NCBI RefSeq assembly: GCF_900156345.1
Contig: NZ_FTPP01000002.1
Span: 558,001 to 622,000 of the forward strand
Source of the DNA: Pontibacter indicus
Lineage (GTDB): Bacteria; Bacteroidota; Bacteroidia; Cytophagales; Hymenobacteraceae
Reading direction: 5' to 3'
DNA length: 64,000 nucleotides
Part shown: positions 33,073 to 41,356 of the stretch, piece after piece
Numbering within the stretch: the first letter of the stretch is position 1
How the letters are laid out: the number at the start of each line of letters is the position of its first letter
The notes under the pieces: model-generated
What the model was told of the DNA's origin: nothing
The model's input: only the letters and a program-made list of their open reading frames with translations
Database searches by the model: none
Program-made: the position numbers and the translations under genes

Positions 33073-33438
33073 ATGAAGCAAATTATACTTACTTTCTTTT
33101 TCTGTATGGCAGTTTTACTGTCACATGCTCAGGTACGCGAGCCGGCGCCCGGACAAGGCGACACTAAGAAGAGCCTGGAGCAGCAGGAAAAAGAAGTTGC
33201 TATTTATCCTAACCCCAACAACGGGGTTTTTACGATTTCGTTTGCCCAGCTTAACGCCCATCAGGTAGAACTGCGCATTTTGAATGTGATCGGGAACGAG
33301 GTGTATCAGGAAGTGATCAGCCGCCCCGACATCCAGAGTACCAAAACCGTAGACCTGACCCGGCTCGCTAAAGGGCTGTACTATGTGAAGATTGAAGCCG
33401 ACGGCTACAGTTCCGTTCGTCGGGTTGTCGTTAAATAA
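33073..33438 (+). CDS. Minimal T9SS type A sorting-domain protein
   Basis: A 121-residue protein: signal peptide (MKQIILTFFFCMAVLLSHAQ), a charged 20-residue linker with EKEVAIYPNPNNG, and a complete T9SS C-terminal sorting domain (about 43-121; TISFAQL ... ELRILNVIGNEVYQE ... LTRLAKGLYYVKIEADG ... RRVVVK). There is no cargo domain between signal and sorting signal. The start is clear and the gene has its own perfect terminator, so it is unlikely to be just a fragment. It may be a stand-alone surface or decoy protein. Confidence 0.85.
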   Translation: MKQIILTFFFCMAVLLSHAQVREPAPGQGDTKKSLEQQEKEVAIYPNPNNGVFTISFAQLNAHQVELRILNVIGNEVYQEVISRPDIQSTKTVDLTRLAKGLYYVKIEADGYSSVRRVVVK

Positions 33439-33450
33439 GGAAAGAATTAT

Positions 33451-33494
33451 AAAACAGAAAGGCCGCTCTGTTGCAAGAGCGGCCTTTCTGTTTT
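33451..33494. terminator. Bidirectional terminator with an 18-bp perfect stem
   Basis: AAAACAGAAAGGCCGCTC pairs with GAGCGGCCTTTCTGTTTT around an 8-base loop, between the convergent T9SS protein and lipoprotein genes. Confidence 0.93.
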
Positions 33495-33508
33495 ATGGCT
33501 TACCGGGT

Positions 33509-33844
33509 TTATTCGGGCAGGATAGCCTTGGATACAAAGCCAGTGTAAGCGGTGGTGTCAAGGTGCACGCGGGCTTTTACAAACATCACGTCAGTCGTGT
33601 CGAGCACCTGGATAAGTTGCGTGGTGTCGAAGTGAACCAGGCTGCCCCCTTGAAAGTTAGCCGTTTTGTACACTTCCCCGCCCATCAGGGGACGGGTTGC
33701 ATACAGCACATCGGCAGGGAGTTCCCCGGTTTCGCTGGCTACAGTAGCTTCAGAACCATCCACTTCCGTGCTCCTCTGTTCGCTATTGCAGGCGGCAAGG
33801 CTGGCAAAGATGGCCAGCATGCATACTGTTAAGGTTGTTTTCAT
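33509..33844 (-). CDS. Small lipoprotein with SH3-like pattern
   Basis: A 111-residue lipoprotein (MKTTLTVCMLAIFASLAAC, lipobox LAAC), an acidic linker of about 20 residues, then about 65 residues of short beta strands (ADVLYATRPLMGGEVYKTAN ... LIQVLDTTDVMFVKARVHL) that resemble a bacterial SH3-like domain. No family is certain and the function is unknown. The gene lies upstream of tRNA-Arg on the same strand, separated by about 150 bases without recognisable content. Confidence 0.7.
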   Translation of the reverse strand: MKTTLTVCMLAIFASLAACNSEQRSTEVDGSEATVASETGELPADVLYATRPLMGGEVYKTANFQGGSLVHFDTTQLIQVLDTTDVMFVKARVHLDTTAYTGFVSKAILPE

Positions 33845-33992
33845 GGTGTAAGAGAGTGGCTTCTGCCCGAATATAGCGAATAAAATATGAAATCGAAAAT
33901 ATAGTGCTTTCGCGAAGTATTTCAGGCACTTACTATTAAAGCGTACCGGAGTGATTTAGTTCCCGGATCTTACAGAATAACAACTCTTGAAA

Positions 33993-34067
33993 TGGTGGCC
34001 CTGAGCAGAATCGAACTGCTATCTAAAGTTTAGGAAACTCCTATTCTATCCATTGAACTACAGGGCC
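33993..34067 (-). tRNA. tRNA-Arg (CCT)
   Basis: Minus-strand cloverleaf: acceptor GGCCCTG/CAGGGCC, D arm GTTCAATGGATAGAAT, anticodon stem GGAGT/ACTTT with two G-T pairs and loop TTCCTAA (anticodon CCT, reads AGG), T stem AGCAG/CTGCT with loop TTCGATT, discriminator A and an encoded CCA. Confidence 0.93.
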
Positions 34068-34198
34068 CTGGCAGTCATAAGGTTATATAGGCAATTTCAG
34101 GACCTGCCTATACCTTTCCCACAAGCATGTTTTATACTTTGGGTTACGCGCCTTTACGGATGAAAGCTTCGTATTGCAAAGTTTAACTTCTGTTGGCG

Positions 34199-34206
34199 CA
34201 AAGATA
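34199..34206 (-). promoter_or_regulatory. Possible -7 element upstream of tRNA-Arg
   Basis: TATCTTTG on the minus strand fits TAnnTTTG but is about 130 bases from the tRNA 5' end and has no evident -33 partner. The rest of 34068-34399 shows nothing else that I can name. Confidence 0.25.
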
Positions 34207-34399
34207 ACTCTTATGGTTACATCATAAAAGACGTATTACGTTTAAAGTATGATTTACGCAGGTAAGAAATGGCTCCTGCCATCAACAGTATTTTTCTATA
34301 AGTAGATTTAGCTAAATTAGAGGCATTCTTTATACTCCTTTCATCGCAGAAGGTATAAAGGCAGACAAACTATCTTTTTAAACACCCGACGACACCTCA

Positions 34400-35713
34400 A
34401 TGGAAATTGTCATTTTAATACTCCTGACCCTTCTTAATGGCTTCTTTGCCTTGTCGGAGCTGTCCATTATCTCCGTCAATAAGAACAGGATTGCAAATAA
34501 AGCGAAACAGGGAAGCAAGAACGCCGCCACGGTGCTGGAACTGATCGAATCCCCGGAAAACTTCCTCTCGGCCATACAGGTTGGCATTACGCTGATCGGG
34601 ATTGTGTCGGGTGCTTACGGCGGGGCCGCCCTGTCCGACGACATGGAGCAGTGGCTGTCAGGTATCAGCTTTCTGGCGCCCTATGCCAGCACGCTCTCCA
34701 TCGTTCTGGTAATCGGCCTTATAACCTATTTCACGATCGTAGTTGGCGAGCTTATACCTAAAACCGTTGCGCTCGGCAACGCCGACAACATCGCCCTTTT
34801 CGTGGCGCCCATCATCAAAGTGTTCACCTTCATCACCCTGCCGCTGGTGAAATTGCTCTCAGGCTCTACGAATCTGGTCATCAAGGTGCTCGGCATCAAG
34901 GAGCCGTCCGAGGAGAAGATGTCGGAAGAAGAACTCCGGCAGATCATCAAGACCGCAGGCAAGCAGGGCATTCTGGCAAAAGAGGAAATTCAGCTGCACC
35001 AGAATATCTTCACTTACTCAGAGCAGCGCGCCAAAAACCTGCGCACGCACCGCATGGACGTAGAGTACATCGACATCAACCAGCCTTTCGAAGCCATCAA
35101 GGAATTGATCCAGAGCAGCGCGCACTCCAAGTTCCCGGTGGCCGATGGCAACTTCGATAAAATACTGGGCATACTGACTGCCAAACGCTTCTACGAGTAC
35201 CTGGCCGAAGATAGCGGGGCGCCGCTGGAGAGCATCCTGCAGCAGCCCATTTACATTCCCGAAACGATGATGGTGAGCGCAGTGCTGAACATATTTAAAA
35301 ACCAAAAGCAGTACCTGGGCATTGTGGTGGATGAATACGGTTCAAGTGAGGGCATCATCACCCTGCACGACATTCTGGAGGCCATCGTAGGGGACCTGCC
35401 GGACGTAGACGAGCTGGATGAGCCGGATATTGTTAAGCGAAGCGACGGGTCACTTCTGGTGAACGGCTCGATGGAGGTATACGACCTCAACCGGCAACTG
35501 AAGCAGGAGGTTATACCCAAGGATGCCGACAATTACGTTACGCTCGCTGGCTTCATTTCCTACATGCTGGACAAACTTCCGGTAGCCGGCGACAAGTTTG
35601 AGGTGAGCGGCTATGAAATTGAGATCGTGGATATGGACGGGTTCAGGGTCGACAAGGTGATCTTGAAGCCCATCGAGAGCGAAGAGGCATCTTTGCATCC
35701 TTCAGACCGATAA
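34400..35713 (+). CDS. CNNM/CorC-HlyC family transporter-associated membrane protein
   Basis: A 437-residue inner-membrane protein with a DUF21 (CNNM) membrane region (residues 1-170; signature NGFFALSELSIISVNKNRI and VVGELIPKTVAL), two CBS domains (about 205-325, with ILGILTAKRFYEY and GIVVDEYGSSEGIITLHDIL) and the C-terminal CorC_HlyC domain (350-430). This layout is the family of magnesium/divalent-cation efflux or regulation proteins (MpfA, YrkA type). The old name hemolysin is misleading. Confidence 0.9.
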   Translation: MEIVILILLTLLNGFFALSELSIISVNKNRIANKAKQGSKNAATVLELIESPENFLSAIQVGITLIGIVSGAYGGAALSDDMEQWLSGISFLAPYASTLSIVLVIGLITYFTIVVGELIPKTVALGNADNIALFVAPIIKVFTFITLPLVKLLSGSTNLVIKVLGIKEPSEEKMSEEELRQIIKTAGKQGILAKEEIQLHQNIFTYSEQRAKNLRTHRMDVEYIDINQPFEAIKELIQSSAHSKFPVADGNFDKILGILTAKRFYEYLAEDSGAPLESILQQPIYIPETMMVSAVLNIFKNQKQYLGIVVDEYGSSEGIITLHDILEAIVGDLPDVDELDEPDIVKRSDGSLLVNGSMEVYDLNRQLKQEVIPKDADNYVTLAGFISYMLDKLPVAGDKFEVSGYEIEIVDMDGFRVDKVILKPIESEEASLHPSDR

Positions 35714-35740
35714 CTCATTATTAGGCTTCCTTCCCTTGAA

Positions 35741-35775
35741 AAAGAGCGCCCGGCATCAGTTGCCGGGCGCTCTTT
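35741..35775 (+). terminator. Bidirectional terminator
   Basis: AAAGAGCGCCCGGCA and TGCCGGGCGCTCTTT form a 15-bp perfect stem around TCAGT, between two convergent genes. Confidence 0.92.
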
Positions 35776-35841
35776 CTGATTTATATCCAATACGGATTGT
35801 AAATACTGAGTTAGCAGCAATTAAGTGCCTTGGCATAAGGC

Positions 35842-37107
35842 TTATCTGCTGTTTTGCTCCTGTGGCGCGGGCTCCTGCGTGGTCTGCTCCTGTTGGGTAG
35901 GGTCAAGCACCGGTTCGTCGTAAAACGCGATCGAGATGCCGAAGGCGATCACCGTCAGTATGAGGCCCACCATGAAAATAGAGTAAGAAATGTGCAAAAT
36001 CCTGTACTTACGGCGCAACACTTCACCTAGGTAATAGATGTCGGTGATCATGTTAGTGTACAGCGACTGCTTGTCGCGCATGATCTCGTGCATGCCGTTC
36101 TGGAAATCCTCCAGGGGAATGTTGGTGAAGTTGCCGAAGAAGAGCAGGTTCACTTTTCGGCTGTTTATCTTTTTCTTGTTAAAGTTGAAGCTGGTCACCT
36201 CTGGCTGGGCCGAAATGATGGCAAAGATCACAGAGCCGAGCGTGGTAAGCAGCAGCAGGCCCACCGGTACAAGCAACGAACGGTGCTGGGCAAACTCAGC
36301 CCCGGTAATGGAGGTCTTGGTGCTCAGGTAAGTGATGATCACGGACATAATGATGGCGTTGAGGCTGATCATCATGTTGGCCTTGTTGTCGGCGATGGCG
36401 CTCAGGTTGAGGTGCGTGCGATAGGTGTTGCGGAACATGGTTTCGATGCCGCGCTTGGGCTGGGCCAGCGTCTCGCGCTGTTCCTTCTCTTCCTGTTTCA
36501 GCTTCTTCGACTCTTTCTGCAACTGGTTGCGCTGCTCCTGAATGTTGAGGCCGAGCTGTCCGGCATACTTTTGCTGGGCTCTGGCCGTGTGGAAGGAGGT
36601 AGAAAGCAGGAAATCCATCTGAAACTGGGCCCACTCCTGGTCCGTGAAAAACTGCTCTTTAAAGATCTCCCACTCCACGCGCAGCAGCTCGGCTGTGGCA
36701 AAAAAGGTTTCCTTTCCAATGTTGGCCATGTCCGCATCCACGATTATTTCATGCAGCAGGGTCTCCGGCTTGAGGCCGTGTCGGGTGGCTTTGATGCAGT
36801 CCGTCACGCGGGCAATGCGCTCGGCCGGGTAATTCCTTTCCCCCAGCCAGGAGGTGGCGTAGTGCACGCTTTCTTCTTCGTGTCCGTCGTAGGTCTTCAC
36901 ATAGCCGGTGTCATGAAACCAGGCGGCAAGCTCCAGATCCTGCAGCTCCTCAGGGCTCAGGCCATACAGTTCGCCCAGTTGCCGGGCCTCGTTGGCCGTC
37001 TCGAAGGTATGTTTGTAATTGTGGTAGACAAGCTTTTTGGACAGTTGCTCCTTAAAAAGCCTGAAGACGTATTCACTGGCTTGCTTGACGATATCTTGTT
37101 CTTCCAT
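35842..37107 (-). CDS. HD phosphohydrolase fused to a Pycsar-effector-type TM domain
   Basis: A 421-residue protein. Residues 15-170 form an HD domain with metal ligands His33, His65-Asp66 (WFHDTGY) and Asp124 (VDADMANI). A charged coiled coil (185-218) leads into the PycTM-like domain (DUF5706, about 220-400): FRNTYRTHLNLSAIADNKAN, then membrane helices at about 247-263, 278-300 and 373-395. PycTM proteins are the membrane-damaging effectors of Pycsar phage defence, opened by cCMP or cUMP; here no cyclase gene is adjacent and the HD domain could destroy or bind the nucleotide. The C-terminus is Gln/Glu/Pro-rich. ATG 37107 was chosen over GTG 37152. Confidence 0.82.
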   Translation of the reverse strand: MEEQDIVKQASEYVFRLFKEQLSKKLVYHNYKHTFETANEARQLGELYGLSPEELQDLELAAWFHDTGYVKTYDGHEEESVHYATSWLGERNYPAERIARVTDCIKATRHGLKPETLLHEIIVDADMANIGKETFFATAELLRVEWEIFKEQFFTDQEWAQFQMDFLLSTSFHTARAQQKYAGQLGLNIQEQRNQLQKESKKLKQEEKEQRETLAQPKRGIETMFRNTYRTHLNLSAIADNKANMMISLNAIIMSVIITYLSTKTSITGAEFAQHRSLLVPVGLLLLTTLGSVIFAIISAQPEVTSFNFNKKKINSRKVNLLFFGNFTNIPLEDFQNGMHEIMRDKQSLYTNMITDIYYLGEVLRRKYRILHISYSIFMVGLILTVIAFGISIAFYDEPVLDPTQQEQTTQEPAPQEQNSR

Positions 37108-37466
37108 AATGGTGTCTGCCGCCCTTGTCAGGTAGCTCTGCAGGTGATGCACAGTTATGGACGGCGGTTGTAGGTGGTGCTTGTATTCTTTTGCCGTTAC
37201 GGTGAATAGCGCTTTTTGTTGAAAGGGCCGGCTGCAACGCGCACGCTGCCTATATAGTGAGACAAAAACTTAATGCAGGTGCCCTACGTTATTTATCTCA
37301 GCCCTGCCGCAACCCCGACGCTATATGCAGGCGCTGATACCAACCATGCTCTACCAAACCCAACCCTTGCTTTTAGTCCTTTCCGGCCGGCGGCAATCTT
37401 CCTCTGCGTGCTGCGGCAGGCACATTTGCCTTTGCTAGACAGGATACTCCCTACACACAGAACCCT

Positions 37467-40400
37467 ATGAAAAACCGTCTACACGCTATACCTCTTTTCC
37501 TACGCCCCCTGGCTGTGGGCTTTATCTTAGTGCTTTTGCAAGCCTGCGCCACCCAAAAACCCTACTACAGCCGCGACGTGCTCAACTGGCAGCAAACTGA
37601 ACCCAAGGCAAATAACAAGGTAAACTATACCGTCTTCCTGATCGGTGACGTGGGAGCGCCCGACCTGAAGCAGCAGGAGCCTTCGCTCAAGCTCATGCAA
37701 AAGCAGATGAACGAGGCCGGGGCCCAGAGTGCTACCATCTTTTTAGGGGACAACGTGTACCACAACGGCCTGCCCGAACCCGGCCGTTACGACCGCGAGG
37801 TGTCGGAGCAACGCCTGAATGCCCAACTGGATGTGCTACGGGGCTACCAGGGCGAGAAGTACATGATTCCGGGCAACCACGACTGGAACCACAGCGGCCG
37901 CGGCGGCCTTGAGTTTGTGGTGCGTCAGCAGAACTATGTGAACGAATACCTGACTGAAGAGGGCATAGTGGTGGGCGGCGACTTTTATGTGCCCGGCGAT
38001 GGCTGTCCTGGTCCTTATGAAGTGAAGATCAGTGACGATTTGGTGCTGATTGCCCTGGACTCGGAGTGGTGGCTGCACCCCTGGGAGCGCCCTTATGGCG
38101 CGGGCAGCAACTGCTGGGCCTCTACGGAAGCCGATTTTCTGGTGAAGCTGGAAGACATCATCGAAAAGCACCAGGGCTCCAACATCGTAGTGGTAGCCCA
38201 CCACCCACTGTTCACGCGCGGCAACCACGGCGGGTTCTTCACCCTCAAAGACCACGTTTTCCCGCTCACCATGCTGCGCGACTGGATTTACGTGCCACTG
38301 CCAGTGCTCGGGTCCATCTACCCGTTCGCCCGCAAGTATGGTGGCATCCTGCAGGACATTCCGCACCCGCGCTACAACGCCTACATCGAGGGGCTGCTCA
38401 ACATCTTCGACAAGTATGATAACATTGTGTACGCTGCCGGGCACGAGCACTCGTTGCAGCACTACAAGCACAACAAACTGACGCACATTGTCAGCGGTTC
38501 GGGCTGTAAGATACAGCACGTGAAGGGAGGCGGCAACGCCATGTACACCCACCAGGTGAAGGGCTTTGCCAAGCTGCTGTACTACGACAATGGCGAGGCC
38601 TGGGTAGAGTACTGGGCACCGAAAGGCGACGGCTCGGAGGGTACCATGACCTTCCGGACTCCGCTCTATGCCAAGGAGCCACGGCGCAAGCGGGCAGCCA
38701 TCGTAGACGAAACCAATTACGCCGACAGCACCATTGTGGTGGCCGCCAACGACAACTATACCGCCAAAGGGCTGCGCCGCACCATGTTGGGCGAGCACTA
38801 CCGCCGCGAGTGGGCCACACCTGTAGAAGTACCTTTGCTGGACATGCGCAACGAATTGGGTGGGCTCACCCCATACCAGAAAGGCGGTGGTAGGCAAACG
38901 GCCTCCCTGAAAGTGCGCAACCCCGACGCCCGCGAGTACACCCTGCGCACCGTTGACAAAGACCCGACCATGGCACTGCCCGAGTATTTGCGACAAACCG
39001 CAGCCAAAGCACTCTTGCAGGACCAGGTGTCGGCCCAGCACCCTTATGGCGCGCTCGCTATACCTCGGCTGGCCAGCGCGGCTGGTGTGTTCCATACCAA
39101 CCCGAAACTGGTGTACATCCCGCAGACGCCTTACCTACGCCAGTACATGGATGAGTTCAGCAACACACTCGCTTTCCTGGAAGAGGACGCTGACGAAAAC
39201 CACGAGGACGTAGCCAGTCTGGGCTTTGCAGAAAACCTGGTGGGCACCGACAAGGTGCTGAAAGAGTTGCGGCAGGACAACGACAACAAAGTAAACCAGC
39301 AGGAGTTTGTACGCGCCCGGCTCTTCGACATGCTGGTAGGTGACTGGGACCGCCACGAGGGGCAGTGGCGCTGGAAAGAGGAAAAGACCGACAGCGGCAA
39401 GGTATACATTCCAGTGCCCGAAGACCGCGACCAGGTATTCTTTAAGGCAGATGGTGTTATACCCTGGCTGGCCACCCGGAAATGGGGCGTTCGTAACGTC
39501 CAGAACTTCAGCCATGATTTCGACGACATTGTGGGGCTCAACTTGAGCGCGCTCACCATCGACCGCACCTTCACCTCGGCCATCACCCGGCAGGACTGGA
39601 TTCGCATTGCCAAAGAGGTGCAGGCCGGCGTGACGGACCAGGTGATTGAAGAGGCCATCAACCAGTGGCCTGAAGAAGTGCGGGCTATATCGGGGGAGGA
39701 GATCAAAGCCAAGCTGCGCTCGCGCCGCGACAAGCTGCCGCAGGCGGCCGAGACTTACTACGAGCACCTCGCCAAAATGGTGGACGTGGCCGGCAGCGAC
39801 AAGCACGAGCACTTTGTCCTGAACCGCCTGAATGATAATGAAACCCACCTGACGGTCTACAAGATCAACAAGGAAGGCGTGCTCCGCGACACACTTTTCA
39901 AACGCACGTTCTATACCTCCGAAACCAAAGAACTGCGCCTTTACGGGCAACGCGGCAAAGACAAATTTGAAGTGAACGGCGACGTGGGCAAGGGCATCGT
40001 CGTGCGCATCATCGGGGGCAACGACGAGGACGTGATCACCGACAACTCCCGTGTGGCAGGCGTGAAGCGGCATACGATTGTGTATGACACGAAAGAGGGC
40101 AATGTGTTCAACTTCGGGCCGGAGACGAAAGACGAAACCAGCATCAGCCCGGATGTGAACTTCTACGACCGCGACAATTACAAACTGCCTTACCTGGGGC
40201 CCCGCCTGTCGCTGGAGTACAACGTGGATGACGGCCTGTTTGTGGGGGCTGGTGTGCTCGCCCGCACGCATAAGTTCCGTAAGTCGCCATACGCCACAGA
40301 GCACCTGCTGGAGGGCAATTACGCCTTCCATACCAACTCTTTTAATGTGCGCTATACCGGCGACGTGCGACAGGTGTTCGGCAACTGGAACATTGGCGTG

Positions 40401-41276
40401 AACGCAGCCCTGCAGGGGCCGCAGTACCAGCGCAACTTCTACGGCTACGGCAACGACACCCGCCAGCAGGACGGGGAGGATGATTCTTTCTACCGTGTCC
40501 GGTTTAAGCGGGCGAGCGTAGGGGCGACGCTCAACAACAACCTGGCGCCGTTCTTCAAAATAGGGATAGGCCCCACCTACGACCGCTTCCAGGTGGTCAA
40601 CGCCGACCACGAGACCTTTCTGGTAAACGAGGCGCTGAACGGCCGGATAGAGCCGGGCACCTACGATGTGGAGCAGGGCCGCTTCGAGTCGCAGCACTAC
40701 GTGGGCCTGATGGCCTTTGCCGACATGGATATATTGGGCGAGGGCAACCTGAAGAACCCGCGCATCGGCATGCGCCTGCACAACCGACTGAGCTTCAACA
40801 AGCAGACCGACGGCGAGAAGCTTAGCTATACCCACGTGAGTTCAGAGTTCGCCTTCTACCTGACACCGAACTTCCCGTTCCAGCTTACCTGGGCAGGTCG
40901 ACTGGGCGCGGCGCATAACTTCGGTGACTTCCGCTTCTACCAGGCTAACACACTGGGCGGCATGGACAATATGCGCGGCTACCGTCGCACCCGCTTTGCC
41001 GGTCGCAGCGCCATCTTCGCCAACGCCGAGGCTCGCCTCTCGCTCCTTGACTTTAACCTATACCTGGCGCCGGGCAGGCTCGGGGTTTTGGGCCTCTACG
41101 ATGTGGGCCGCGTGTACCAGGACGGCGAGCGCGACACTGCCTTCTTCCGCAGCCTGCACACAGGTATAGGCGGCGGCGTATGGGCCGACATTATGCAGAA
41201 AAACGTGATTGTGCTGACCTATGCCAAAGGCGATGTGGAACGGTTGTGGACTTTAAGCTTCGGCTTTTTGTTCTAA
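37467..41276 (+). CDS. Giant lipoprotein: calcineurin-like phosphoesterase plus Omp85-like barrel
   Basis: A 1269-residue protein with lipobox LQAC (Cys27). Residues 50-340 are a metallophosphoesterase with all five blocks: LIGDVGAP, FLGDNVYH, GNHDW, AHHPLF and GHEHSLQH. A middle part (about 400-850) carries LFDMLVGDWDRHEGQWRW (619-636) and PEDRDQVFF (651-659), which look like a kinase-type DRH loop and metal-binding Asp. The last 350 residues are beta strands of the BamA/surface-antigen type ending in LSFGFLF, with the late NTLGGMDNMRGYRRTRFAGR motif. It therefore resembles PlpD-style enzymes secreted through their own barrel. The spacer before it (37153-37466) shows no gene. Confidence 0.85.
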   Translation: MKNRLHAIPLFLRPLAVGFILVLLQACATQKPYYSRDVLNWQQTEPKANNKVNYTVFLIGDVGAPDLKQQEPSLKLMQKQMNEAGAQSATIFLGDNVYHNGLPEPGRYDREVSEQRLNAQLDVLRGYQGEKYMIPGNHDWNHSGRGGLEFVVRQQNYVNEYLTEEGIVVGGDFYVPGDGCPGPYEVKISDDLVLIALDSEWWLHPWERPYGAGSNCWASTEADFLVKLEDIIEKHQGSNIVVVAHHPLFTRGNHGGFFTLKDHVFPLTMLRDWIYVPLPVLGSIYPFARKYGGILQDIPHPRYNAYIEGLLNIFDKYDNIVYAAGHEHSLQHYKHNKLTHIVSGSGCKIQHVKGGGNAMYTHQVKGFAKLLYYDNGEAWVEYWAPKGDGSEGTMTFRTPLYAKEPRRKRAAIVDETNYADSTIVVAANDNYTAKGLRRTMLGEHYRREWATPVEVPLLDMRNELGGLTPYQKGGGRQTASLKVRNPDAREYTLRTVDKDPTMALPEYLRQTAAKALLQDQVSAQHPYGALAIPRLASAAGVFHTNPKLVYIPQTPYLRQYMDEFSNTLAFLEEDADENHEDVASLGFAENLVGTDKVLKELRQDNDNKVNQQEFVRARLFDMLVGDWDRHEGQWRWKEEKTDSGKVYIPVPEDRDQVFFKADGVIPWLATRKWGVRNVQNFSHDFDDIVGLNLSALTIDRTFTSAITRQDWIRIAKEVQAGVTDQVIEEAINQWPEEVRAISGEEIKAKLRSRRDKLPQAAETYYEHLAKMVDVAGSDKHEHFVLNRLNDNETHLTVYKINKEGVLRDTLFKRTFYTSETKELRLYGQRGKDKFEVNGDVGKGIVVRIIGGNDEDVITDNSRVAGVKRHTIVYDTKEGNVFNFGPETKDETSISPDVNFYDRDNYKLPYLGPRLSLEYNVDDGLFVGAGVLARTHKFRKSPYATEHLLEGNYAFHTNSFNVRYTGDVRQVFGNWNIGVNAALQGPQYQRNFYGYGNDTRQQDGEDDSFYRVRFKRASVGATLNNNLAPFFKIGIGPTYDRFQVVNADHETFLVNEALNGRIEPGTYDVEQGRFESQHYVGLMAFADMDILGEGNLKNPRIGMRLHNRLSFNKQTDGEKLSYTHVSSEFAFYLTPNFPFQLTWAGRLGAAHNFGDFRFYQANTLGGMDNMRGYRRTRFAGRSAIFANAEARLSLLDFNLYLAPGRLGVLGLYDVGRVYQDGERDTAFFRSLHTGIGGGVWADIMQKNVIVLTYAKGDVERLWTLSFGFLF

Positions 41277-41295
41277 AATGATCCAAAGACGTATA

Positions 41296-41327
41296 GCAAA
41301 AAGTGCCTCAATTGCGGCACTTTTTGC
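41296..41327 (+). terminator. Terminator of the phosphoesterase-barrel gene
   Basis: GCAAAAAGTGCC and GGCACTTTTTGC pair perfectly; the T run lies within the second arm. Confidence 0.8.
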
Positions 41328-41356
41328 ATTTAACGGCATGTAATAACCCACAAACT

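Noticed and set aside
35842-37107. A complete Pycsar defence system
   Set aside because: No pyrimidine cyclase gene lies within reach on either side, so only the effector-like domain is supported.
36088-37173. 361-codon plus-strand frame antisense to the HD/PycTM gene
   Set aside because: No motif or signal; the minus-strand HD motif and membrane domain are clear.
39135-40835. 566-codon open frame antisense to the phosphoesterase-barrel gene
   Set aside because: Shadow frame in GC-rich coding DNA; composition (Val/His/Leu-rich, no motifs) is typical of antisense of a real gene.
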